Source: Patescibacteria group bacterium
Lineage (GTDB): Bacteria > Patescibacteriota > Patescibacteriia > UBA9570 > JAHJKD01
Length of the DNA: 50,010 nt
Assembly: GCA_018822435.1 (NCBI GenBank)
Contig: JAHJKD010000036.1
Location: forward strand, 1-50,010
Reading direction: 5' to 3'
The notes under the pieces are model-generated. The model had not been told where the DNA came from. It made no database searches and saw only the letters and a program-made list of their open reading frames with translations. Shown here piece after piece: positions 41,579-47,750 of this stretch (its first letter is position 1; each line of letters starts with the position of its first letter). The translations under genes were made by a program, and so were the position numbers.

Positions 41579-42259
41579 CTAATATTGAGAATCAATTGCT
41601 TCGGAAATAACATTAGTTTCGCGGATATCCCCGTCTTCAGTCATTTCATAGTAAACAGACACGCTACGGCCGCTGGGGCAGCAATGCGGATCATCTGGGC
41701 CGTAAGTCTGGAATGTTTCCACTAAGTAAACGCCTTCAATTTTGGCATCAAAATAGGAAGCGTCAGTTTCATTGCCTTCTAAGTATTTGGAAAAGTCTTC
41801 ATGGGCTTTAGGAAAGGGAATGGCCCATATTTGTCCATCTTTCCAGGCATAAAGAATATATTCAAGAGTGGCACCAGAAGCGCCTTTATATTGGTTGATT
41901 AATAGTTCTTCCTGATGGTCATTATTAAGATCGCCTTTTACCAGAGTGATTTGTGACTCAAGATTATAATTTGATTCCCAAAGTTTTTGCCATTCTTGAT
42001 TTTTCAGGTTATATGAAAAGACAGTAATTTTATTATTTTCAACTAGAGCGATTTCATCTAAAGTATCACCGTCAATATTAATTACCAGGCATTGATCTAT
42101 CGTGCCAGTTTTTATCTTGTCCAAAATTAGAATGTCCTGGCAGTAATCAGCCGGAGGCATATTGGTATTCGTATTTATTTCATCGGCTGTTTGGGGAGCA
42201 GAAGAGCATGAGGTGCCGAGAAATAATATTATAGATAATAGAACAATAATTATTTTCAT
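41579..42259 (-). CDS. Hypothetical lipoprotein with FG-GAP/VCBS-like strands
   Basis: A 226-residue lipoprotein. Lipobox FLGTSC (acceptor C18). The mature region has repeats such as DQCLVINIDGDTLDEIALVENNKITVF and LVKGDLNNDHQEELLINQYKG. The D-x-D/N-x-D-x-x-x-E-L/I pattern recalls calcium-binding FG-GAP/VCBS propeller units, but only two are visible, so a full propeller is unlikely. Two further cysteines (CC in HCCPSGRS) lie near the C-terminus. The role is unknown. The gene is divergent from the anchored-protein family that starts at 42348. Confidence 0.65.
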   Translation of the reverse strand: MKIIIVLLSIILFLGTSCSSAPQTADEINTNTNMPPADYCQDILILDKIKTGTIDQCLVINIDGDTLDEIALVENNKITVFSYNLKNQEWQKLWESNYNLESQITLVKGDLNNDHQEELLINQYKGASGATLEYILYAWKDGQIWAIPFPKAHEDFSKYLEGNETDASYFDAKIEGVYLVETFQTYGPDDPHCCPSGRSVSVYYEMTEDGDIRETNVISEAIDSQY

Positions 42260-42287
42260 TTATTCATTATATTATTAACAGTGTAAA

Positions 42288-42316
42288 TTGCCAAATTTCC
42301 GAAAATATACTAATGT
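42288..42316 (+). promoter_or_regulatory. Putative promoter of the 399-residue anchored protein
   Basis: TTGCCA (42288-42293), 17 nt, TAATGT (42311-42316). The match is 5 of 6 at -35 and moderate at -10. Confidence 0.45.
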
Positions 42317-42347
42317 ATATGTATATTAATTAATTTCTTAAAAAATT

Positions 42348-43547
42348 ATGGACGAAAAAATGGAACCAACAACCGAACCAAAAGAAGGCACTTGCAAGAA
42401 ATGCACCAGCCAGCTTATTATCGGCATTGTCATCGGCATTGTCGTAGCAACATTGGCTTGCTTGGCTTATTTTCTTGTGATTGCTGACAATTCCCAGGAC
42501 GGCCTGGGCTTGACTATCGGTACGGCCAAATTGCCGGCGGCTTCGAAAGAAGTGGCAGTAGATAAATCGGAAACATTTGATCCGATCTATTTCACTTTCC
42601 CGGCCAATGAAAAGGAAAAAATTAATCCTAAGTTTGTTCAAAAGGCGGCCAATGCTTTCCGCTTCAATGAAAAAATTATTATTAAAGCCAATATTGATGA
42701 CACGGTTGGTGATGTTTATGCTGTTAATGGATATTATGCGATACCGGATGGAAAAAATATAGTTAAAACCGTCTTTATCCCCGGCTATGCCAAGGATGAT
42801 AAACAGACAGATCTTCAATACGTGAAGCAAGTGATGAGCCTTGTTAAAGACAATGCCCCACAGATCGGCAATAGCGGCGTCAGTACCATGGGTGGAATTT
42901 ATGACCAAGAAATTGAATTGCCAGACGGGGTAAATAACCCTGATCTGGGTGGCATAGTTATTGACGTTATGGCCGGATTTTTTAATGAAGGCATAGTAAC
43001 TGTTGATGCGGGCCTGAGCATGGGTGAACTTGCCAACATGATTACAGTAGAAGCTAATGGCCAACTGGGCGGAAGCTGCTGGGAAGGCGGCTGGTCAGGC
43101 CATTCAATAAGCGTCTGCTCTGTATCTGAATCAGGCGGCGGCACAGTATATACTGGTACTTCTACAGAAAGTAAATTTAGTGCATGGGGCGATGCCATTA
43201 ATAGCTGGCGTGAATCAAAACAAAGGCAAGGTGAGATTACAATAGAAGATGAAGAAGAGGATTCAACTGCAGATACAGGTGACAGCAGTAGTTCAAGTGA
43301 CAGCACTAGTTCAAGTGACAGCACTAGTTCAAGCGATAGCACTAGTTCAAGTGACACCACCAGCAATATAATGCATGACTTTCCAAAAGATGACCGGGTT
43401 ATGGATTATGTTATGAGTTATATTGAGGATTATTTAGAAGGATTTGTAAACATAGCTCAATTTAGCACAAACGTTGAAAATGAACTTGATGTAGTGACTA
43501 TTAATCAGACCCAAGCACCCTTCTTTAGCAATATGTACAAGAATTAA
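42348..43547 (+). CDS. Membrane-anchored surface protein A of the CxxC-anchor family, Ser-rich linker
   Basis: A 399-residue protein I do not recognise. Residues 1-20 are polar and cytoplasmic, ending with CKKC (C16, C19). One helix follows (about 22-47), so the bulk is outside. The anchor CKKCTSQLIIGIVIGI is nearly identical to that of the gene at 45085, but the ectodomain is different. It holds an alpha/beta region of about 250 residues with two cysteines, then a (S-S-S-S-D-S-T-S)-like linker encoded by 18-nt repeats (43281-43352), then a 60-residue C-terminal helical domain. The anchor therefore behaves as a module attached to different payloads. It has its own promoter and terminator. Confidence 0.72.
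   Translation: MDEKMEPTTEPKEGTCKKCTSQLIIGIVIGIVVATLACLAYFLVIADNSQDGLGLTIGTAKLPAASKEVAVDKSETFDPIYFTFPANEKEKINPKFVQKAANAFRFNEKIIIKANIDDTVGDVYAVNGYYAIPDGKNIVKTVFIPGYAKDDKQTDLQYVKQVMSLVKDNAPQIGNSGVSTMGGIYDQEIELPDGVNNPDLGGIVIDVMAGFFNEGIVTVDAGLSMGELANMITVEANGQLGGSCWEGGWSGHSISVCSVSESGGGTVYTGTSTESKFSAWGDAINSWRESKQRQGEITIEDEEEDSTADTGDSSSSSDSTSSSDSTSSSDSTSSSDTTSNIMHDFPKDDRVMDYVMSYIEDYLEGFVNIAQFSTNVENELDVVTINQTQAPFFSNMYKN
43281..43352 (+). repeat. Four tandem 18-nt repeats (Ser-rich linker)
   Basis: Four in-frame copies of a GACAGCACTAGTTCAAGT-type unit with 1-2 substitutions each, encoding D-S-T-S-S-S. They lie inside the 399-residue gene, between its two domains. Copy number could vary by slippage. 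Confidence 0.85.
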
Positions 43548-43568
43548 ACCATTGAAAAATGGTGCTTT

Positions 43569-43597
43569 AAAGCCCCTGCTAACTGCAGGGGCTTTTT
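43569..43597 (+). terminator. Rho-independent terminator
   Basis: AAAGCCCCTGC (43569-43579) pairs with GCAGGGGCTTT (43585-43595) over a 5-nt loop, followed by a T-run. It closes the gene ending at 43547. Confidence 0.9.
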
Positions 43598-43604
43598 AAT
43601 AGGC

Positions 43605-43633
43605 TTGACAAAATTGATGAAATAACATATAAT
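43605..43633 (+). promoter_or_regulatory. Perfect consensus sigma-70 promoter, cassette 1
   Basis: TTGACA (43605-43610), 17 nt, TATAAT (43628-43633). Both hexamers and the spacer are exact consensus, which is rare in any genome and implies very strong transcription unless repressed. Confidence 0.9.
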
Positions 43634-43639
43634 TTCAGG

Positions 43640-43743
43640 TCTCAAAATTATTGAGATTTGCTCTTTTTATATTTACTGTTTGAGGAATTAATTCGCTTAC
43701 GGATTGAATTGCTAAATATTTGGCAATTTTGTCCGTGAGCGAA
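43640..43743 (+). promoter_or_regulatory. Structured 5' leader RNA, cassette 1
   Basis: It begins at the expected transcript start with hairpin 1: TCTCAA (43640-43645) / TTGAGA (43651-43656). Positions 43651-43705 are identical to 44346-44400 of cassette 2 (55 nt). Hairpin 2 pairs 43692-43704 (TTCGCTTACGGAT) with 43731-43743 (GTCCGTGAGCGAA). It encloses an inner near-palindrome (TTGCTAAATATTTGGCAA). The Shine-Dalgarno GGAGG follows at about 43754. Changes between the two copies preserve pairing, so a conserved RNA structure is likely: an mRNA stabiliser or a cis-regulatory element. It matches no riboswitch class that I know. Confidence 0.7.
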
Positions 43744-43763
43744 ATCTTAACCTGGAGGTCATA

Positions 43764-44189
43764 ATGACGACACGGATGATGGTTTTCTTGGCTGCCTTTT
43801 CTCTGGCGGCCACCTGCCTGCCCGCCAACGCCCAGGAGCGGTATGCCCAGTTCCTGGTCATGGAAGACTTGCCGGACGGCTTTGTCGCCTGGCAGTTCTC
43901 CTTCACCAAGGATACGGGCTTGCCCGACATGAAGATCGCGGCCGGGAAATGGTCTGATCCCATCCTGGTTTCAGGCAAGACCCCGTCCATCTTGGTCGGG
44001 GTATGCGCCGAGGATGACTGCGGACATATCGAGGTCAAGGGAGAGATCCCGGCCTTGACCCTGTCCGAGCCTGAAGGAGAGACTCTTATCTCCAACCTCA
44101 TCTTCGCGGACTGGAGCCGCCAGTTCGAGATCAAACTTCGCTGGGTCACGCCGCCCCCCACCCCTCCTCCCCCCTCAAGCAGCAAATGA
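43764..44189 (+). CDS. Small exported protein, cassette 1 (GC-rich)
   Basis: A 141-residue exported protein of unknown family. Signal peptide residues 1-24 (cleavage after ANA, no lipobox). The mature domain is a single beta-rich module of about 100 residues ending in a Pro-rich tail (TPPPTPPPPSSSK). Two cysteines (GVCAEDDCG) lie in the middle. It is homologous to the product of cassette 2: VGVCAEDDCGHIEV aligns with VQACDDLNCIEM, LSEPEGETLISNL with LSEDKGRPLIESL, and RWVTPP with TWMTPP. Codons are strongly G/C-ending, unlike cassette 2. A strong GGAGG lies 6-7 nt upstream. Confidence 0.75.
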   Translation: MTTRMMVFLAAFSLAATCLPANAQERYAQFLVMEDLPDGFVAWQFSFTKDTGLPDMKIAAGKWSDPILVSGKTPSILVGVCAEDDCGHIEVKGEIPALTLSEPEGETLISNLIFADWSRQFEIKLRWVTPPPTPPPPSSSK

Positions 44190-44216
44190 AAGGGATTCAC
44201 GTTCTGTGAGTCCCTT
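44190..44216 (+). promoter_or_regulatory. 3' hairpin, cassette 1
   Basis: AAGGGATTCAC (44190-44200) and GTGAGTCCCTT (44206-44216) form an 11-bp stem with one T-G wobble, starting immediately after the stop codon. No T-run follows, so it is probably a 3' mRNA stabiliser or processing signal, not the terminator. It is conserved in cassette 2. Confidence 0.6.
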
Positions 44217-44259
44217 CGCTTCCATTGTTCATAATAAATTTATGGTTAGTGGATATTAA

Positions 44260-44285
44260 AAGACTCCCGTGATTGGGGGTTTTTT
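44260..44285 (+). terminator. Terminator of cassette 1
   Basis: ACTCCC (44263-44268) pairs with GGGGGT (44275-44280), followed by TTTTT. The same element closes cassette 2. Confidence 0.7.
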
Positions 44286-44301
44286 GATTATTATGATAGG
44301 C

Positions 44302-44330
44302 TTGACAAAAAAGAGGGAATTACATATAAT
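44302..44330 (+). promoter_or_regulatory. Perfect consensus sigma-70 promoter, cassette 2
   Basis: TTGACA (44302-44307), 17 nt, TATAAT (44325-44330). The spacer sequence differs from cassette 1, while both hexamers are unchanged, which indicates selection on the promoter. Confidence 0.9.
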
Positions 44331-44336
44331 GCTAGG

Positions 44337-44438
44337 TCTCAAAAGTTGAGATTTGCTCTTTTTATATTTACTGTTTGAGGAATTAATTCGCTTACGGATT
44401 AAGAGGCAAAATATTTTGCAATTTTATCCGTGAGCGAA
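44337..44438 (+). promoter_or_regulatory. Structured 5' leader RNA, cassette 2
   Basis: Hairpin 1 is TCTCAA (44337-44342) / TTGAGA (44346-44351), with a 3-nt loop instead of 5. The block 44346-44400 is identical to cassette 1. Hairpin 2 pairs 44387-44399 (TTCGCTTACGGAT) with 44426-44438 (ATCCGTGAGCGAA) and holds an inner perfect palindrome GCAAAATATTTTGC. Relative to cassette 1 the inner stem has exchanged a T-G pair for A-T, and the closing pair of the outer stem changed from T-G to T-A. The AAGGAGG ribosome site follows at about 44450. Confidence 0.7.
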
Positions 44439-44461
44439 GAATAACAAATAAGGAGGAAATC

Positions 44462-44923
44462 ATGAAAAACATGATGTCCCTGGTTTTGATCCTGAGTACC
44501 ATTTTCATGGTAGTCGTCATGTCTGCCTGTCAGGAGGTGGAACTCATCAACTCAGAGGAGCTGGTCCCTTCGGAAGAGTTGGCCAGCATAGAGAAATGGG
44601 TGAAATTCGACATCAAGGAGCCTCTTCCTGAGGGTGCTCTCTTCTGGAGTGTTTCTTGGGTGGAAGAAAATGTCACTCAAAAAATTCATCAGAATGATGG
44701 GGAGAGGATAAGTTCTTTTTCCATCAACAGCGCGGAAGTTAAAATACAGGTTCAGGCTTGTGATGACTTGAATTGTATTGAAATGGGAGAGACTTCTCTG
44801 AATTTATCGGAAGATAAGGGGCGTCCCCTTATTGAAAGTCTTGATTTGAAGAATGAGTCTTATCCCTTCAAGATACAAATAACATGGATGACTCCTCCTG
44901 TATCCCCCTCAAGCAGCGAATAA
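44462..44923 (+). CDS. Small lipoprotein, cassette 2
   Basis: A 153-residue lipoprotein. Lipobox VMSAC (acceptor C23); the cassette 1 homologue has an ordinary signal peptide instead. A Glu/Ser-rich linker (ELINSEELVPSEELASIEKW) leads into the same domain of about 100 residues, with the paired cysteines (CDDLNC) and a Pro/Ser tail (TPPVSPSSSE). Codon use is closer to the host than in cassette 1. AAGGAGG lies 6-12 nt upstream of the ATG. Protein identity to cassette 1 is low, although the leader is almost identical. The function is unknown. Confidence 0.75.
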   Translation: MKNMMSLVLILSTIFMVVVMSACQEVELINSEELVPSEELASIEKWVKFDIKEPLPEGALFWSVSWVEENVTQKIHQNDGERISSFSINSAEVKIQVQACDDLNCIEMGETSLNLSEDKGRPLIESLDLKNESYPFKIQITWMTPPVSPSSSE

Positions 44924-44950
44924 AAGGGATTCACGTTCTGTGGGTCCCTT
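44924..44950 (+). promoter_or_regulatory. 3' hairpin, cassette 2
   Basis: AAGGGATTCAC (44924-44934) pairs with GTGGGTCCCTT (44940-44950). Compared with cassette 1, an A became G opposite T, which keeps the pair as a wobble. Confidence 0.6.
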
Positions 44951-44994
44951 CAAATCCTTTGTCCATAAATAATTTATGGTTAGGGGAAATTATA

Positions 44995-45019
44995 AAACTC
45001 CCGTGTTTGGGGGTTTTTT
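44995..45019 (+). terminator. Terminator of cassette 2
   Basis: AAACTCCC / GGGGGTTT with a T-run, the counterpart of 44260-44285. Confidence 0.7.
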
Positions 45020-45021
45020 GA

Positions 45022-45050
45022 TTGACAAATTGATTAAAAAATGCTAATAT
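45022..45050 (+). promoter_or_regulatory. Promoter of Cys-rich protein B
   Basis: TTGACA (45022-45027), 17 nt, TAATAT (45045-45050). It begins 2 nt after the terminator of cassette 2. Confidence 0.75.
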
Positions 45051-45084
45051 ACATATAAGCTAATTAACTTCTAAAAAAATATTT

Positions 45085-45666
45085 ATGGAAGAAAAAATTG
45101 ATGAAAAAATTGAATCTAAAAAAACTGGTTGTAAAAAATGTACTAGCCAGCTTATCATTGGTATTATCATTGGTGTTGTTGTAGCAACTTTAGCATGCGT
45201 GATTTATTTTATAGCTTTTGCTGATACTACTGGAGATAGTCTTGGTTTTGTAAGAGGTGTTAATAAAACGGCAATAGTTGCTCCAATTAATGAGCCTACT
45301 AAAGTGATGGAGGCAGATGAGTTTATCATTGCTAAATTTGGAAATGAACCTGTAGAAATACCGGTAGAGGATGGAGTAAATCAATGTGTTGTTGATTGTG
45401 TGACTGTTGGTTTTTATATTGATACTGATACTGGTCAACCTGTACAAGTAAGCGGAAGAAATGCAAGACAAGTTTGTAGGAACTATTGTGAAAGTTTAGA
45501 TCCAACTACATTTGGTCCGGATGAGGCGGGTGCGTGCCGGGATCGGGGAAGTTTTGATGGATGTTGGGATGTTTGTGATGACTATTTTTTACAAATGGAA
45601 GGTGATGCTGGGGACAATCTTTGGGACACATGTCATGATTATTGTTATGATCGATTTTGTAGATAA
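45085..45666 (+). CDS. Membrane-anchored Cys-rich protein B (twin CX3C)
   Basis: A 193-residue protein. Cytoplasmic N-terminus with CKKC (C16, C19), one helix (about 22-47), then the juxtamembrane GDSLGFV. After a linker of about 50 residues comes an ectodomain with ten cysteines. The first four form a twin CX3C motif (CVVDC ... CRNYC, 25 residues apart). The rest are CRDRGSFDGCWDVC and the terminal CHDYCYDRFC. An even cysteine number and external location suggest five disulfides. The anchor is nearly identical to protein A (42348); the ectodomain is related to the genes at 46564, 47157 and 47751. No known family is recognised. Confidence 0.75.
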   Translation: MEEKIDEKIESKKTGCKKCTSQLIIGIIIGVVVATLACVIYFIAFADTTGDSLGFVRGVNKTAIVAPINEPTKVMEADEFIIAKFGNEPVEIPVEDGVNQCVVDCVTVGFYIDTDTGQPVQVSGRNARQVCRNYCESLDPTTFGPDEAGACRDRGSFDGCWDVCDDYFLQMEGDAGDNLWDTCHDYCYDRFCR

Positions 45667-45688
45667 ATGATTCGATAGATTAATAAAA

Positions 45689-45715
45689 AAGCCCCCGATA
45701 ATCGGAGGCTTTTTT
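45689..45715 (+). terminator. Terminator after protein B
   Basis: AAGCC-c-CCGA pairs with TCGG-a-GGCTT around a TAA loop, followed by a T-run. One C-A mismatch interrupts the stem. Confidence 0.8.
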
Positions 45716-45717
45716 AA

Positions 45718-45746
45718 TTGACAAAAGGGCTAAAATAAGGTAAAAT
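45718..45746 (+). promoter_or_regulatory. Promoter of the 45775-48251 operon
   Basis: TTGACA (45718-45723), 17 nt, TAAAAT (45741-45746). It begins directly after the T-run of the preceding terminator. The following four genes have no internal terminator, so one transcript probably covers them. Confidence 0.65.
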
Positions 45747-45774
45747 AAGTTAAGATAAATAAGGTTTGAATCTT

Positions 45775-46554
45775 ATGCCCAATCCTGAAAGGCGAACTTC
45801 AAAAAAAATTGAGAAATCTCCGGAAAAAAGGAACCGCAAGCTTCTAGCTTTGGCGGCCGGACTTAGCGCATCTATTGCCGCTTTGGTGGCAGGCGAACGC
45901 ATCATGCACCACCGTGGCCAGGATGCGAGCGAACCCACACCATTAACGGCTGAGCCGGACAAGGAAGATTTACGCGAGGCAGCCAGGAAAGCTGAAGCTT
46001 TGAGAAAAATTTTGGAAGCGGCAGCCGTCAGTACGCCAGAAGCGCCAGAAGCGCATCCTGAAAAAACGATGGATTTTTCTAAAATGGGCATTGATAGTGA
46101 GCTTTTAAAGCAGTTTCCGGGCAAAGACATTGAGCCAAGTCCTAAAGATGCTGAAGGGCGTTTTATGGTAAATCCGGATAATATGAATTGGAAGCAGCTG
46201 GAAAAGGATCCGGAATTGAAAGATAAATATTTTAAAGCCGTGGAGGATTTGGATTTTACTTATACTGATGACGGTCAAAAATTGACTATTACCCTGCCAG
46301 ACGAGCCAACTTTCGAGCTCTCTTTTTGGGTAGATGAAGAAGAGGTAGGAGGGGAAGCTGTTTATTCCGTGAAATACGACCGGGGTTCCGGTGAAGTTTT
46401 TACTTACTTGCGTGAAACCACGACTGATCCGGATGGTTTTGATCCGGAGCGGATCAGCGATATTACGAGGCAGCAAGTGCAAAGAGCTTTATTGAATCAC
46501 TTTAAATACGGACGGCCGGAAGGCTTTGATCCGGATGAGCATATAATTAAATAA
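45775..46554 (+). CDS. Hypothetical membrane-anchored protein, first gene of the Cys-rich operon
   Basis: A 259-residue protein of unknown family, starting at the ATG at 45775; an in-frame TTG lies 9 nt upstream. The basic N-terminus (ERRTSKKIEKSPEKRNRK) is followed by a short Ala-rich helix (about 24-41). Next comes an acidic Ala/Glu linker with a possible coiled coil (EDLREAARKAEALRKILEAAA). An alpha/beta domain (about 120-255) follows, with FTYTDDGQKLTITLPDEPTFELSFWVDEEEVGG. It contains no cysteine, in contrast to its downstream neighbours. It might be an assembly or secretion partner for them, by position only. Confidence 0.65.
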   Translation: MPNPERRTSKKIEKSPEKRNRKLLALAAGLSASIAALVAGERIMHHRGQDASEPTPLTAEPDKEDLREAARKAEALRKILEAAAVSTPEAPEAHPEKTMDFSKMGIDSELLKQFPGKDIEPSPKDAEGRFMVNPDNMNWKQLEKDPELKDKYFKAVEDLDFTYTDDGQKLTITLPDEPTFELSFWVDEEEVGGEAVYSVKYDRGSGEVFTYLRETTTDPDGFDPERISDITRQQVQRALLNHFKYGRPEGFDPDEHIIK

Positions 46555-46563
46555 TTGAAAATT

Positions 46564-47121
46564 ATGGAAAAACAACAAAAGTGCAAATGTACAAACCAAT
46601 GGATCTTTGGCATCCTCATCGGCATTGCTGTATCTACGGCCGTGTGTTTAATTTATTTTTTTATGATCGCGCCCGAAGGCGATTATCTGGGTTTTGTGGC
46701 CAGAAAAGCTCCGCAACCACCTGTTAATGAACAATTAGTCATGTCCGCATTGCCAGATAAATATGGAAAATTGGCTATGCTTCTTGAAGAAGATGGAGTT
46801 GGTGAGCCTGTAGTTGATGAAAGTTTTCAGGATCAATGTACCCAGGATTGTATTAATGAAGGATATCTTGACTTTGACTCTCACCTTTATCAGGAACCTC
46901 CTAACCCAATGACCAATGCCTTTAGGCAAGAATGTAGTCTTTATTGTGATGGATTGATAAATTATGGTCGATCTTTGGCGGAAATATGTAATGATACAAG
47001 TTGGGTAAACGGCGTAGAAACGCCGAATGATGAAGTTTGCACCAAAGTAACAGTTCAAGGAACATGTATAGAAGTTTGTCGCGATTGTAATACAGGAGTG
47101 GAAACATACGGAGGTTGTTAA
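46564..47121 (+). CDS. Membrane-anchored Cys-rich protein C (twin CX3C)
   Basis: A 185-residue protein. I chose the ATG at 46564 because the N-terminus then matches protein E exactly (MEKQQKCKCT). The first 26 nt of both genes are identical. The anchor is C7-K-C9, then one helix (about 12-35), then the juxtamembrane GDYLGFVARKAP. The ectodomain has ten cysteines: CTQDC ... CSLYC (27 apart), then C, C, CIEVCRDC and a final C. EVCTKVTVQGTCIEVCRDCNTGVET aligns with protein E (EVCTETTVQGSCYETCRDCNSGVET), the closest pair in the family. Function unknown. Confidence 0.75.
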   Translation: MEKQQKCKCTNQWIFGILIGIAVSTAVCLIYFFMIAPEGDYLGFVARKAPQPPVNEQLVMSALPDKYGKLAMLLEEDGVGEPVVDESFQDQCTQDCINEGYLDFDSHLYQEPPNPMTNAFRQECSLYCDGLINYGRSLAEICNDTSWVNGVETPNDEVCTKVTVQGTCIEVCRDCNTGVETYGGC

Positions 47122-47156
47122 TATTAGTATTATTAAATCAACTTTAGATTAAATTT

Positions 47157-47741
47157 ATGGAAAACGAACCCGAGTGCAAATGCACGAATCATCTCCTTAT
47201 CGGCGTGCTTATCGGCGCGATCGTTTTCGGAGGATTGGCTGTCGGCCTTTTTATTTTTGACTCTGCCACAGATGGCAATTATATGGCTTTAGTTGCCCGG
47301 CAGGCGCCAAGCCCAACTACAAAAACGACTGTACAAAAAGCCACTATTCCAGAGGTGACTATTCCAGCAAAAAAGGAGACTTATTTTTTTCCGGCCTTGA
47401 TAAACGATGGCAATAATGTAAGCGATGCGGTAGGGCCTGACACGCTTATTAACGATTGTACCAGTAATTGCGTGGCCGGGAGCGAGCAATGCACAAATAT
47501 TGATGAATTTGGAAACGGGGCAATAGCATCAGGGCAAAACGAATGTGAACAATGTTGTACTGACTTGGTTCAAGAGAGTACTCTAAGTGACGCATGTGAT
47601 TATTTAGGCGGTACTAGTTATCAAGGAGAGGTTTGTGAAAATGGCCCAGAAATAAGTGGATGTGAGACCTGGCGTTGTATGGATTGTCCTACAAAAGCCA
47701 TATCTTATGTCGATGTAGACGATTGCTGGGATAATTTTTAA
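47157..47741 (+). CDS. Membrane-anchored Cys-rich protein D (twin CX3C)
   Basis: A 194-residue family member. Anchor ECKCTNHLLIGVLIGAIV (C7, C9), one helix, juxtamembrane GNYMALVARQAP. A Thr/Lys/Pro-rich linker (about residues 50-75) is followed by a twelve-cysteine ectodomain: CTSNC, then CEQCC (a CX3C with an additional Cys inside), then six more. The second half (CDYLGGTSYQGEVC, CETWRCMDC) is diverged from C and E. An independent ATG follows 35 nt after gene C. Confidence 0.73.
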   Translation: MENEPECKCTNHLLIGVLIGAIVFGGLAVGLFIFDSATDGNYMALVARQAPSPTTKTTVQKATIPEVTIPAKKETYFFPALINDGNNVSDAVGPDTLINDCTSNCVAGSEQCTNIDEFGNGAIASGQNECEQCCTDLVQESTLSDACDYLGGTSYQGEVCENGPEISGCETWRCMDCPTKAISYVDVDDCWDNF

Positions 47742-47750
47742 TTTAAAAAT

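Noticed and set aside
43281-43352. Short direct repeats considered as a CRISPR-like array
   Set aside because: The 18-nt units are contiguous, in frame and encode a Ser/Asp linker; there are no spacers.
43658-43738. Possible leader peptide: both cassette leaders can be read from a TTG through 26 codons to a TGA at the same place
   Set aside because: Differences between the two copies are almost all amino-acid-changing, no ribosome site precedes the TTG, and the changes instead preserve RNA pairing. I treat the region as structured noncoding leader.
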